From: Shinella sp. PSBB067
Lineage (GTDB): Bacteria > Pseudomonadota > Alphaproteobacteria > Rhizobiales > Rhizobiaceae
Length of the DNA: 64,000 bases
Reading direction: 5' to 3'
Assembly (NCBI RefSeq): GCF_016839145.1
Contig: NZ_CP069304.1
Span: 496,001 to 560,000 of the forward strand
Below, piece by piece: positions 8,226-16,903 of the stretch. Under the pieces are notes generated by a model that had not been told where the DNA came from, searched no databases, and was given only the letters and a program-made list of their open reading frames with translations. The translations under genes and the position numbers were made by a program. How positions within the stretch are numbered: position 1 is the stretch's first letter; each line of letters begins with the position of its first letter.

Positions 8226-9878
8226 TCAGCGCCGGCGCGGCACGACCAGCCAGGCAAGACCGATCGTGATGACCGCAAGGCCGATCCAGGCCGTGACCGG
8301 TGTGCCGAACAGTTGCGGGCCGAAATCGAGCAGGCGCGGGGCGAGGCCGAGCGCGAAGGCGGCCGTCACGACGGCGACGGCGATGCGGGTGGCCGCCCAC
8401 CGGATGTCGCCGCCGATGCGGTCGAACCCCTTCAGCTCGATGTCGGCCGCGATGCGGCCCTGCCGCAGGCGCAGCGTGAGCAGGCGCAGGAGCGACGGCA
8501 GGTCGGACGCGAGCCCGGCAAGGTCGAAGGCAAGCGTCTTTCCCTTGCCCGCGAGTGCGTCGGGCGCGTAGCGGCGGCTGAGCTCGTGGCGCACGACGGG
8601 AGCCGCGACGCGGATCGCGTCGAAATCCGGATCGAGCGTCCGCATCACGCCGTCGGCGGTGATCAACGCCTTGAACAGAAGCGCGAGGTCGGACGGCAGG
8701 GCCAGGTCGTGATCGCGCGCGAGCGCCATGAAGTCCGACACCGCCTCGCCGAGCCTCAGCGGCGGCGACCCGTGGCGGGCGACGAAGGCGTCGCACGCCG
8801 TCTCCAGCCGCGTGAGCTCGATGTCGGTGGAGCCGGACCAGTCCATCAGCAGCGAGCTGACGCCCTCGGCCCTGCCGTTGACGATCGCGCCGACGAGCGT
8901 GATGAGCTGCTCGCGGCGCCGGCTGCCGATGCGCCCGACCATGCCGAAATCGATGAAGGCGACCCGGCTGCCGGGCAGCGCGCGCAGATTGCCGGGATGG
9001 GGGTCGGCGTGGAAGACGCCGTCGACCAGCGCCATGTGCAGGAAGGCGGTCGCCCCGCGCTCGGCGAGCGCCCGGCCATCGAGGCCCGCGGCCTGCATCT
9101 TTTCCCTGTCCGCGGGCGCGATGCCGTCGATGAACTCCTGCACCAGCAGGCGTTCCGACGTCCATTCCGTGTAGATGCGGGGAATGCGGATGTCGGGCAT
9201 GCCGGCGAGGTTTTCGGCGACGGTCTCGCAATTGCGGCCTTCCATGGCGAGGTCGAGCTCCTCGCTCATCGCCACGCCCAGATGATGCAGGATCTCGCGC
9301 GGCCGGTAGCGCGCGAAGTCCGGCCACTGCTTCTCGACCAGCCCGGCGGCGTGCGAGAGCAGGCGCAGGTCGGCCTCGACCAGCGGCCTGAGCCCGGCAC
9401 GGCGGATCTTCACGACGACATCCTCGCCGCTCTTCAGCCGGGCGCGGTGCACCTGCGCGATCGAGCCGGCGGCGAGCGCCTCGGTATCGAACGAGGCGAA
9501 GATCTCTTCCGGCGGCTCGCCGAGATCCTCTTCGACCTGGGCGCGGATATCCGCCCACGGCGCGGGCGCGACGTCGCTCTGCAGCTTCTCCAGCTCGGTG
9601 ATCCATTCGGGGGACAGGAGGTCGGCGCGGGTCGACAGGATCTGGCCGAGCTTGACGAAGGTCGGGCCCAGCGCCTCGATGGCAAGGCGCAGACGCTCGG
9701 GCTGCGACAGGTCTTGAACCTCTGCCGTTCCCGACCGGCCTCGCCGCGCGGCTAGCAGGCCGGAAAGGCCGAGCCGTCCGAGAAGATCGGCGATGCCGTA
9801 GCGCACGGCGACCGCGGCGATCTCGCCAAGCCGCTTCCTGTCGCGCGCCGCCAGCAGGGTGGTCTCCAGCAGAGTCAT
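8226..9878 (-). CDS. UbiB/ABC1 (ADCK)-family atypical kinase
   Basis: Protein of 550 aa. The UbiB hallmarks are in order: KLGQ motif (VKLGQILSTRADLL, 76-79), the alanine-rich loop (LAAGSIAQVHRA, about 136-145), the ATP-binding lysine (VVVKIRR, K157), EELDLAMEGRN, the catalytic loop HADPHPGN and the metal-binding IDFG. The C-terminus has two hydrophobic helices, as in membrane-anchored UbiB. Members support ubiquinone biosynthesis or lipid homeostasis; this copy lies next to a YkvA-type protein rather than ubiE, so it may be an accessory paralogue. The ATG at 9878 was chosen because homology starts there and the longer frame has no family character. Confidence 0.92.
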   Translation of the reverse strand: MTLLETTLLAARDRKRLGEIAAVAVRYGIADLLGRLGLSGLLAARRGRSGTAEVQDLSQPERLRLAIEALGPTFVKLGQILSTRADLLSPEWITELEKLQSDVAPAPWADIRAQVEEDLGEPPEEIFASFDTEALAAGSIAQVHRARLKSGEDVVVKIRRAGLRPLVEADLRLLSHAAGLVEKQWPDFARYRPREILHHLGVAMSEELDLAMEGRNCETVAENLAGMPDIRIPRIYTEWTSERLLVQEFIDGIAPADREKMQAAGLDGRALAERGATAFLHMALVDGVFHADPHPGNLRALPGSRVAFIDFGMVGRIGSRRREQLITLVGAIVNGRAEGVSSLLMDWSGSTDIELTRLETACDAFVARHGSPPLRLGEAVSDFMALARDHDLALPSDLALLFKALITADGVMRTLDPDFDAIRVAAPVVRHELSRRYAPDALAGKGKTLAFDLAGLASDLPSLLRLLTLRLRQGRIAADIELKGFDRIGGDIRWAATRIAVAVVTAAFALGLAPRLLDFGPQLFGTPVTAWIGLAVITIGLAWLVVPRRR

Positions 9879-9894
9879 GACCCGCGCTCCTGCA

Positions 9895-10272
9895 TCAGCC
9901 GACGACGACGCGATAGATGAGATAGAGCAGGATAGCCCAGATCGCGATGAGGAGGGCGAGGATCGCCAGGGCGGCAAGCAGCGGCCGCCTGAACCAGCGC
10001 GCGATCCACATATCCGCCTTGCGCCCGGCATCCTCGTGCACGTTGGCCGGAAGCCGCTTCGCGATGAAGCCGACCGCGAGCGGCACGATCACCAGATCGT
10101 CGACGACGCCGAGAAGCGGCACGGTGAACGGGATGAGGTCGATCGGGCTGACGAGATAGAGCCCGGTCAGCAGGCTCGCCACTTTCAAGGCAAACGGCGT
10201 CTTTGGGTCACGGAATGCATACCACAGCACCACCGCCTCCCGGCGAAACGAAAGAAACCGCCGCTTCAACAC
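9895..10272 (-). CDS. YkvA-family (DUF1232) membrane protein
   Basis: Protein of 125 aa. The central motif YLVSPIDLIPFTVPLLGVVDD is diagnostic of the DUF1232/YkvA family, followed by a basic segment (RKADMWIARWFRRP) and a strongly hydrophobic C-terminal helix (residues about 98-122). Function of the family is unknown. It ends 16 bp before the UbiB-like gene on the same strand, so the two are probably one transcription unit. A MarR-operator-like core lies about 70 bp upstream. Confidence 0.88.
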   Translation of the reverse strand: MLKRRFLSFRREAVVLWYAFRDPKTPFALKVASLLTGLYLVSPIDLIPFTVPLLGVVDDLVIVPLAVGFIAKRLPANVHEDAGRKADMWIARWFRRPLLAALAILALLIAIWAILLYLIYRVVVG

Positions 10273-10581
10273 ACCAAGAACAGCCAGTCGCTCAACTCCG
10301 GATCGGGATTGACAGGAGGCAACTATTCATTGTCTTTCGGAATAATTCAACTGCAGTAAGCATGCGTGACCCGGAAAACATTGCACATGGGGGTGCTTCC
10401 CGGCGTAAAACCCCGCTGATCCGTCCCTTCGCGGACCCTCGGCCGAACTGAGGTTCGATGTGGCGATTCTTCAGCATGGATCGCCACCACCATCCATGAA
10501 GCCCGTATCATGGAGAGCCATCGCGTGCGGTTTCGATCATGATGATGGCAAGAACCGCACGCCCGGTGTAGGCTGGCGGCC
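10273..10581. other. divergent intergenic region
   Basis: About 310 bp between the divergent YkvA-type and DUF1403 genes. It holds an AT-rich stretch around 10320-10360, including the MarR-like core listed separately, and should contain promoters for both directions. No gene or RNA could be supported; short frames across it merely overlap the two neighbours. Confidence 0.5.
10340..10352 (-). promoter_or_regulatory. second copy of the MarR operator core
   Basis: GAATAATTCAACT is, on the minus strand, AGTTGAATTATTC: 13 bases identical to the centre of the palindrome at 7734-7768. It lies about 70 bp upstream of the YkvA-type gene. The outer arms are not conserved, so it would be a weaker, asymmetric site. 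Confidence 0.4.
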
Positions 10582-11535
10582 ATGGATTCGCCCACAGCCC
10601 CACCCGTCTCCTCCCCCGCCTTTCCCGCCGCGTTGCCCGGATGGGTTTTGCCGCACGGCCGTGAGCCGGACGAGGTCTCGGCCGCCTTTGCATCCGGCAT
10701 CGCCTTGAAATCGCTGGACGATCTCGTTCGCTTCGCGCCGGCCTGGGCCGGCTGCTGGCGTGCCCGCCAGGCCTTGAAATGTGCCGCCGTCGCGGTCCGC
10801 CTGATGGGCCGCACCGAGGGCGAGCACGCGTTGCGTGATGCGCTTTTGCTGACGGCCGCCGGTGACGATCCCGGCCCGGCCGGTAAGGTGTATCTGGCCT
10901 GCAAAAGGCTGGCGATGCGCAAACCCGCCTTCTCCTCGAAAGCGGTGGCCGAACTTGCCGATCTTCTGGGGCTGGCATGGGACGAGCGGCTTGCCGGCGC
11001 GGTCGACCACGCCGACGATGCGTTGCAATCCGGCCGTCCCGCGCCGCTCGCCGCCGCAAGCCTGGTGAGCGCCATCCATGCCGCGCGCCCGGATGCCGAA
11101 CCACTGGCCTGGGTGCTGGCCGACATGCTGATCGCCGCGATGCTGAAATGGCCGTTTGCCGTGCCGCTGCTGATGGCCGAGCGGTATGGGCCGGCCTTCA
11201 GGACGCTTGGGGGCAGGGGCCGCGTCCGTCCGGGGGAACCCGCCTTTGCGCGCGCCGTCTGCCTCGCCCTGGTCGAGGGGACCGGGACGGCGTTGCGTGC
11301 CGCCGGCGAGATCGCCCGACGCGCCGATACGCTTCTCGCCGTCGCGCCGAAGGTGCGGACAAAGGGGGGCGGCGCGGTCATCCGAAAACTGCTCGAGGAG
11401 GACGCCGTGGCGGCATCGGCGCCCGGCAGCGATCTGTCGCGCTGGGCGGCGACCCGGCTGTTCGACCGGCTTGAAGGTTTTGCCGCCGTGCGTGAACTGT
11501 CGGGTCGCACCGCGTTCCGGATCTACGGGTTGTGA
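10582..11535 (+). CDS. DUF1403-family protein
   Basis: Protein of 317 aa, alanine- and arginine-rich, predicted soluble and mainly helical. Recognisable DUF1403 features are the early LPGWVLPHG segment, the [19 protein letters not shown] region and the [17 protein letters not shown] motif, with [13 protein letters not shown] near the C-terminus. The function is unknown; in rhizobia these genes usually sit beside a ScpB-like gene on large plasmids, as here. The stop overlaps the start of the ScpB-like gene, which implies coupled expression and a shared role. Confidence 0.85.
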   Translation: MDSPTAPPVSSPAFPAALPGWVLPHGREPDEVSAAFASGIALKSLDDLVRFAPAWAGCWRARQALKCAAVAVRLMGRTEGEHALRDALLLTAAGDDPGPAGKVYLACKRLAMRKPAFSSKAVAELADLLGLAWDERLAGAVDHADDALQSGRPAPLAAASLVSAIHAARPDAEPLAWVLADMLIAAMLKWPFAVPLLMAERYGPAFRTLGGRGRVRPGEPAFARAVCLALVEGTGTALRAAGEIARRADTLLAVAPKVRTKGGGAVIRKLLEEDAVAASAPGSDLSRWAATRLFDRLEGFAAVRELSGRTAFRIYGL

Positions 11536-12236
11536 CGATGGGTGGACCGGACGCACCCGACACGCGGCGAAGGGGTAGGTCGACGCCGGAGGACGACGTC
11601 CTCTTCGATCGCGAGCTGGCGCCCCTGCCGGCGGAGATGCGCTGGCGCGAATGGATGCTGCGGGTCGAGGCAGTGATTTTCGCCTCGGCCGAACCCGTCG
11701 GCCGCGAGACGCTGGCGCGCGTTGTCGGCAAGGAGTGCAGCATCGACCTGCTGATCGATGACCTGCGTGAGGAACTGCTGGGCCGGCCCTACGAGATCGT
11801 CTCTGTTGCCGGTGGCTGGCAGCATCGAAGCCGTTCGGCCTATGCCTCCGCGATCCGCGCATCGCAGGCGACCACGCGCAGTCCGGCGTCCGCGCTGTCC
11901 GACTTCGAGGCGATGGTGCTGACGGCCATCGCCTACTTCCAGCCGGTCACCCGTGGCGACCTGTCGAAGATCTTCGGCAAGGAGGTCAGCCGCGACACGA
12001 TCGCCAGCCTGCGCAACGCCGGCTTCCTCGCCTCCGGCCCGCGCAGCCCGACGCCGGGCGCGCCCTATACCTATGTCACGACGAAGCACTTCCTGTCGGC
12101 CTTCGGCCTGCAGACCCTGCGCGACCTGCCTGATATCGAGGCGCTGGAGGACGCGGGCTTGCTGAGCCGGCAGACGATTTCGCTGGAGACCGGAGAGGAA
12201 ACCGGAAACCCTGCCGATGGCTCCGAGGAAAAATGA
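11532..12236 (+). CDS. ScpB-like protein (SMC-Scp complex kleisin-associated winged-helix family)
   Basis: Protein of 234 aa from the GTG at 11532, which overlaps the previous stop (an ATG at 11538 is the alternative). The pattern is ScpB-like: [22 protein letters not shown] forms the first winged helix, [25 protein letters not shown] the wing, and [25 protein letters not shown] the second winged helix. True ScpB binds the kleisin ScpA and SMC in chromosome condensation. No scpA or smc is adjacent, and the partner here is DUF1403, so this is probably a plasmid-borne paralogue with a specialised role. Confidence 0.82.
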   Translation: MTMGGPDAPDTRRRGRSTPEDDVLFDRELAPLPAEMRWREWMLRVEAVIFASAEPVGRETLARVVGKECSIDLLIDDLREELLGRPYEIVSVAGGWQHRSRSAYASAIRASQATTRSPASALSDFEAMVLTAIAYFQPVTRGDLSKIFGKEVSRDTIASLRNAGFLASGPRSPTPGAPYTYVTTKHFLSAFGLQTLRDLPDIEALEDAGLLSRQTISLETGEETGNPADGSEEK

Positions 12237-12464
12237 CGGAACCGCAGGCGCGCGACGATCTTCATGAAGTCGAAGACAGCTGAATTTTCATATTTCCTCG
12301 AACGCTGAAGAGCGATCTTTCCCACGGCCCGAACCACGGCCTGAGTCTCAAGCGCGCCAAACCGGAACGGAAAGCCCCGGCCGCCCGCGGGCCGATTTAT
12401 GGCGTCGGCCGTACTATGGGGAGCCGGTCGCCGTTTCGGTTCCCGTCAGGGGCGATCCGGCAGG

Positions 12465-13502
12465 CTAGGCGGATGATCGCATGACCAGCTTCGCATCGAG
12501 TTGATGAACCTCATTGCGGACGAGTCCGTCATTGACGAGATCCAGCATCACCTTCAGGCCCAGCTCGGCGAGGCGGCTCTGGTCCTGGGCGACCGTCGTC
12601 AGGGGCGGGCACGTATAGCGGGCAAGGGGATGATCGTCGTTGCCGGCGATCCGGACGCTTTTCTCCCCGCGGCCGATCGACAGGCCGGTTTCGGAGGCTG
12701 CGGACATCACGCCGAATGCGACGCGATCATTGGCGCAGAGGATCGTCCGCCCGGCCATGTCCTGCTGCCGGAACAGCTCGGTTGCGCGGTCGAAAGCAAG
12801 CTTTTCGAAATCCCAGTTGACCGTCGGGATGGAGATCACCTCGGCCTCCAGGCCCATCTCCTCCATCACGCGCTGATAGGACAGGCGCCGCTGCCGGGAA
12901 TTGGTGTTGACTTCCGGCATGTCGAAAAAGACCGGCGCGCTGCCCGAGCGCAGAAGGTAGTCGAGGATGAGGGCGACGCTCCGGTCGTTGTCGGAGCCGA
13001 TATAGGATCCTTCCACGTCGATCCGCGTCGACAGGAAGACGACGGGCAGCGCTGCCGCGAGCTCGCGGAACATGGGAATACGGGAACTGTCCCCGAGCGG
13101 TACGACGATCGCGCCGGCGAGTTTCAGCGAGAGGAGGGTGGAGACGGCCTGCGCTTCGTGGTCCGCATTGCCTTGGGCGCTGAGAAGGATCGTCCAGTAC
13201 CCCGCGTCGAGGGCGAGCGTTTCGATCTGCTGGACGAGACCGGCATAGAAAGGGTCGGTGAGCGAGGGAACGAGAATGCCCAGCGTCTTCGGACTTTTCC
13301 GGTTGAAGTTGAGCGCGAAGAGATTGGGACGGTAGTTCAGCCGCTCCATGGCCTCCTCGATGCGGGCACGCGAACTGGGCCGCACGGCCTGCGGATCGTT
13401 GAAGAAGCGGGATAGGGTGGGCCGTGAAATCCCGCTCGCCATGGAAAATTCCTCCATCGTGCGGATCTGCGTGCCCGTTGTACGGGAAATGTCCTTACTC
13501 AT
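12465..13502 (-). CDS. LacI-family transcriptional repressor
   Basis: Protein of 345 aa. The N-terminal helix-turn-helix (EFSMASGISRPTLSRFFND) and hinge (RARIEEAMERLNYRPN) are followed by a periplasmic-binding-protein-like sensor domain (TLGILVPSLTDPFYAGLVQQIE, then IGSDNDRSVALILDYLL). It is divergent from the polyol/sugar operon starting at 13642 and most likely represses it until the sugar or a derivative binds. The N-terminus is about 12 residues longer than in typical LacI proteins. Two operator-like palindromes flank the divergent promoters. Confidence 0.94.
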   Translation of the reverse strand: MSKDISRTTGTQIRTMEEFSMASGISRPTLSRFFNDPQAVRPSSRARIEEAMERLNYRPNLFALNFNRKSPKTLGILVPSLTDPFYAGLVQQIETLALDAGYWTILLSAQGNADHEAQAVSTLLSLKLAGAIVVPLGDSSRIPMFRELAAALPVVFLSTRIDVEGSYIGSDNDRSVALILDYLLRSGSAPVFFDMPEVNTNSRQRRLSYQRVMEEMGLEAEVISIPTVNWDFEKLAFDRATELFRQQDMAGRTILCANDRVAFGVMSAASETGLSIGRGEKSVRIAGNDDHPLARYTCPPLTTVAQDQSRLAELGLKVMLDLVNDGLVRNEVHQLDAKLVMRSSA

Positions 13503-13509
13503 GTCATCC

Positions 13510-13523
13510 TTTACGTTTGTAAA
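13510..13523. promoter_or_regulatory. candidate LacI operator 1
   Basis: TTTAC (13510-13514) GTTT GTAAA (13519-13523): a 5-bp inverted repeat seven bases upstream of the lacI start codon, suited to autoregulation. Confidence 0.5.
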
Positions 13524-13542
13524 AAATATTCGCTACGTACTG

Positions 13543-13571
13543 TTGACATAAATAGCACGTCGTATCAGATT
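13543..13571 (+). promoter_or_regulatory. candidate promoter of the sugar operon
   Basis: TTGACA at 13543-13548 is a perfect -35; a weak -10 (CAGATT, 13566-13571) follows at 17 bases. It lies between the two candidate LacI sites. Confidence 0.4.
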
Positions 13572-13617
13572 TGCCATCACATAATGATCAGGCAAAAGGC
13601 CGGTCGACCAAACTGCT

Positions 13618-13627
13618 GAAACGTTTC
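13618..13627. promoter_or_regulatory. candidate LacI operator 2
   Basis: GAAACGTTTC is a perfect 10-bp palindrome with the central CG typical of LacI-family sites. It sits just before the ribosome-binding site (GGGAGGAAA) of the dehydrogenase gene. Confidence 0.55.
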
Positions 13628-13641
13628 TGGGAGGAAAGCGG

Positions 13642-14673
13642 ATGACGGCGCATGCGCGGCCGGCGATGGCGGCTTGCTTTTTGACGGGCGTCGGGACGCT
13701 CGAACTGCGCGAGGTTGCCGTTCCCGTGGCGGGCCCTGGCGAAGTGCTGGTCCGCGTGTCATCCGTCGGCATCTGCGGCTCCGACATCCACTTCTTCAAG
13801 GACGGGCGTGTCGGCAGCGAGGTCGTGACGGCACCCCTGGTGCTCGGTCACGAATGCGCCGGCAGGATCGTCGCCGTCGGGGAGGGGGTCTGCGCCAACC
13901 GTGTCGGCGAGCGGGTCTCGCTCGAACCACAGAAACCCTGCCGTCATTGCCGCGAATGCAAGCATGGCCGTTACAATCTCTGCCCCGACGTCGCCTTCTT
14001 CGGCGCGCCGCCGGTGGACGGCGGCATGCGCGAGTTCGTCGTGCTCGGCAGCGATTTCGCCCACTCCATCGGCCCCTCGATCTCCGATGACGCGGCGGCG
14101 CTCATCGAGCCGTTCTCGATCGGCCTTGCCGCGATGCGCAAGGCGCGGCCGTCAGGCGGCGAGGCGGTGCTGATCGCAGGTGCCGGGCCGATCGGGATCA
14201 TGACCATGCTGGCAGCCCGGGCTCTTGGCGCCGGCCGCATCACGATCACGGATCCCAGCGAAAAACGGCGTGCGATGGCCAGGGATCTCGGGGCGCCCGA
14301 CGTGCGCGCACCGTCCGAATGGGATCAGCCCGCGTTCGACATCTTCGTCGATTGCTCCGGAAACGAAGCGGCCGTTCTTGCCGGGATCGATGCGCTTCGC
14401 CCCGCCGGCACCGCCATCCTCGTCGGCGTCGGCGCGGACAGGATATCGATCGATCCGGATATCGTACGCCGGCGCGAGATCGTCATCACCGGCGTCTTCC
14501 GCTCCGCCAATTGCTGGAGCGACGCGATCGCGCTGATCGAGCGTGGCGCGGTCGATCTCGATCCGCTCGTTTCGCGCCGCTATCCGCTCGTGGACTGCAA
14601 GGCTGCTTTCGCCGCCGCGTCCGGGACCGATGTGATGAAGGTCATCCTCGATGTCGGGGCTGAAGAAGACTGA
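13642..14673 (+). CDS. zinc-dependent polyol/sugar dehydrogenase (MDR family, sorbitol/xylitol dehydrogenase-like)
   Basis: Protein of 343 aa. Catalytic zinc ligands are visible as C45 (GICGSD), H70-E71 (GHE) and E156 (IEPFSIG); the structural zinc is held by C100, C103, C106 and C114. The NAD-binding motif is GAGPIG (180-185). This family oxidises polyols to ketoses in the cytoplasm. It is the first gene of the LacI-controlled operon with a good ribosome site, followed by an FrcBCA-like importer. The polyol cannot be named from the sequence. Confidence 0.92.
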   Translation: MTAHARPAMAACFLTGVGTLELREVAVPVAGPGEVLVRVSSVGICGSDIHFFKDGRVGSEVVTAPLVLGHECAGRIVAVGEGVCANRVGERVSLEPQKPCRHCRECKHGRYNLCPDVAFFGAPPVDGGMREFVVLGSDFAHSIGPSISDDAAALIEPFSIGLAAMRKARPSGGEAVLIAGAGPIGIMTMLAARALGAGRITITDPSEKRRAMARDLGAPDVRAPSEWDQPAFDIFVDCSGNEAAVLAGIDALRPAGTAILVGVGADRISIDPDIVRRREIVITGVFRSANCWSDAIALIERGAVDLDPLVSRRYPLVDCKAAFAAASGTDVMKVILDVGAEED

Positions 14674-14711
14674 AAACAAGACGTTCAACAAGGGAATGAG
14701 GAGGAGAAGAC

Positions 14712-15782
14712 ATGCCAGATACGGGTTCGATCAGACAGATGCTGTGCCGTGCAGCCTTCGCAAGCGCTTTCGCGCTGCCGGTCCTTGCCGCCACGCCGGG
14801 CGCGGCCCAGGAGGAAATCGGGGTTGCGGTCATCATCAAGACCGCGACCAATCCATTCTACTTCCAGGTTCAGAAGGGCGCCGAGGAGGAGGCGAGGAAG
14901 CTCGGCAACATCAACATCACGACCGCGGCGGGCAAGGACGATTTCGACGACCAGACCCAGATCGCGGCGATCGAGAATGCGATTGCCCGCGGCGACAAGG
15001 GCATCCTGATCATTCCGACGGGACAGGGGGTCTATTCGGCAATCGACAAGGCACGCCAGGCCGGCATCTTCGTGATCGCGCTCGACGCAGCGCCCGATCC
15101 GCTCGACACGGTCGACATCACCTTCGCCACCGACAACTTTCTCGCGGGCAAGGCGATCGGCGAATGGGCGGCCGGGACCATGAAGGGCAAGAAGGCCGTC
15201 ATCGCCATGATCAACTACACGATCGACGTCAACGACGCCAACATCAACCGCAACCAGGGTTTCCTCGACGGCATGGGCATCGACACGCTCGATGCGGGCA
15301 AGCTCTACGACGAGCCCCTGACGGGCAAGTACTCGGCCGGCGACTACGAGATCGCCTGCAGCGAGATCGGCCACGGCACGCCGGATGGCGGACGCACGGC
15401 GATGGAAAACTGCCTTTCCAAGAACCCGGACATCAACCTCGTCTACGCCATCAACGAACCGTCCGCTTCCGGCGCCTATGAGGCGCTGCGGGCCGCCGGC
15501 AAGGAGAAGGATGTCGTCCTCGTCACGGTCGACGGCAGTTGCGAGGGCGTGCGGCTCATCAAGGAAGGCGTGATCGGCGCCGACAGCCAGCAATATCCCT
15601 ACCGCATGGCGTCGCTCGGCGTGGAGGCGATCAAGAAGCTGATCGAGACCGGTGAGAAGCCCCAGACGAGCGAAGGCCGCGACTTCTTCAACACCGGCGT
15701 CGAGCTCATCACGGACAAGCCGGTCGACGGCGTGAAGAGCATCACCTCCGACGACGCAGCCAAGATCTGCTGGGGCAATTGA
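14712..15782 (+). CDS. sugar ABC transporter substrate-binding protein, FrcB-like
   Basis: Protein of 356 aa with a signal peptide ending at AAQEE (cleavage near residue 33). The mature region is a family-2 (ribose-type) binding protein: GVAVIIKTATNPFYFQVQKGA at the start, YAINEPSASGAYEALRAAG and VTVDGSCEGVRLI in the ligand pocket. It most resembles FrcB of the rhizobial fructose/ribose/mannose system, including the C-terminal Cys (KICWG). AGGAGGAGAA precedes the ATG. It works with the permease and ATPase downstream; an intercistronic hairpin separates them. Confidence 0.9.
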   Translation: MPDTGSIRQMLCRAAFASAFALPVLAATPGAAQEEIGVAVIIKTATNPFYFQVQKGAEEEARKLGNINITTAAGKDDFDDQTQIAAIENAIARGDKGILIIPTGQGVYSAIDKARQAGIFVIALDAAPDPLDTVDITFATDNFLAGKAIGEWAAGTMKGKKAVIAMINYTIDVNDANINRNQGFLDGMGIDTLDAGKLYDEPLTGKYSAGDYEIACSEIGHGTPDGGRTAMENCLSKNPDINLVYAINEPSASGAYEALRAAGKEKDVVLVTVDGSCEGVRLIKEGVIGADSQQYPYRMASLGVEAIKKLIETGEKPQTSEGRDFFNTGVELITDKPVDGVKSITSDDAAKICWGN

Positions 15783-15802
15783 GCCCGAGCCGTGGTGATG
15801 GC

Positions 15803-15829
15803 GACCGGTCCCGGCGAACGGGGCCGGTC
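15803..15829 (+). terminator. intercistronic hairpin after frcB-like gene
   Basis: GACCGG-TCCCG (15803-15813), loop GCGAA, CGGGG-CCGGTC (15819-15829): an 11-bp stem with one G-U pair between the binding-protein and permease genes. It has no U-tail, so message stabilisation or attenuation is more likely than full termination. Confidence 0.55.
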
Positions 15830-15850
15830 ATGACACAAGGAGGAGGCAGG

Positions 15851-16903
15851 ATGAACAGCACGGACGCCACGGCCAAGGCCGCAACGGCGCAGACCTATCG
15901 CACGGCGAAGGATTTCGCCCACCGTGATCTCGGCGCCCTCGGGAACCTTCGGCGGTTCCTCTACCAGAACCCGGCGATTAGCCCGGCCATCGTGCTTCTC
16001 CTCGCCGGCCTCGTCTTCGGACTGACGAACGAGCGGTTCTTTCGCCTCTCCAATTTCTCGCTGATCTTCCAGCAGGTCTCGATCGTCGGCACGCTCGCGA
16101 TCGCCCAGACGCTGATCATCCTGACGGCGGGCATCGACCTGTCGATCGGCGCCGTGATGATCTTCTCGACGGTGGCCATGGCGAAGGCCCATCTCATCCT
16201 CGGCTGGAGCGGTCCTGCCTGCCTCGCGGTCGGCCTCCTGACGGGCATCGTCGCGGGTGGGCTCAACGGGCTGCTGATCACGAAGATCAAGCTGCCGCCC
16301 TTCATCGTGACGCTCGGCACGCTCAGCATCTTCTATGCGCTGTCCATTCTCACGACCGATGGCCTGACCACCCGGGGCACGGCGCTCCCGCCGGCGCTCA
16401 CCTGGACCGGCTCCTATTTCCGCCTGTTCGACGTCAACATGAGCTACGGCATCCCGCTCATGCTCGGGCTCTATGCGCTTGTCGCCTACATGCTGAAGAA
16501 CACAGCCTTCGGCTATCACATCTATGCCGTCGGAAACGATGTGGAGGCGTCCCGGCTGGTCGGGCTCCGCCCCGAGCGCGTCCTTCTCGCCGTCTACATG
16601 ATGGCGGGCGCCATCACCGTCTTCGCGGCCTGGATCTTCATGGGACGGATCAACGGCGTCAGCCCGAATGGTGCGGTCGATGCCAATCTCGACTCGATCA
16701 CGGCCGTTGTCATCGGCGGCACCAGCCTCTTCGGCGGGCGCGGCCTCGTCTGGGGCACGCTTCTGGGCGCGCTCATCGTCGGCGTTTTCCGCAACGGGCT
16801 GTCGCTCGCGGGCCTCGACGTTCTCTACCAGACGCTCGCCGTCGGCATCCTGATCATCGTCGCGGTCGCGCTCGACCAGTGGATCAGAAAGGCGAGTGCG
16901 TGA
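15851..16903 (+). CDS. sugar ABC transporter permease, FrcC/RbsC-like
   Basis: Protein of 350 aa starting at ATG 15851 with AGGAGG upstream. Ribose-type permease features: LAIAQTLIILTAGIDLSIGA in the second or third membrane segment, KLPPFIVTLGTL, the loop RPERVLLAVYMMAGAI and GGTSLFGGRGLVWGTLLGALI. About eight to ten hydrophobic helices. Its stop overlaps the ATPase start (TGATG). It forms the channel of the FrcB/FrcC/FrcA-like importer. Confidence 0.92.
   Translation: MNSTDATAKAATAQTYRTAKDFAHRDLGALGNLRRFLYQNPAISPAIVLLLAGLVFGLTNERFFRLSNFSLIFQQVSIVGTLAIAQTLIILTAGIDLSIGAVMIFSTVAMAKAHLILGWSGPACLAVGLLTGIVAGGLNGLLITKIKLPPFIVTLGTLSIFYALSILTTDGLTTRGTALPPALTWTGSYFRLFDVNMSYGIPLMLGLYALVAYMLKNTAFGYHIYAVGNDVEASRLVGLRPERVLLAVYMMAGAITVFAAWIFMGRINGVSPNGAVDANLDSITAVVIGGTSLFGGRGLVWGTLLGALIVGVFRNGLSLAGLDVLYQTLAVGILIIVAVALDQWIRKASA

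Noticed and set aside
7767..9755. Long plus-strand frame across the marR upstream gap and UbiB gene
   Set aside because: It is the antisense shadow of the UbiB-like gene; the UbiB protein carries the full set of kinase motifs.
12237..12464. Possible terminator between convergent scpB-like and lacI genes
   Set aside because: Only a GC-rich imperfect repeat without a U-run was found.
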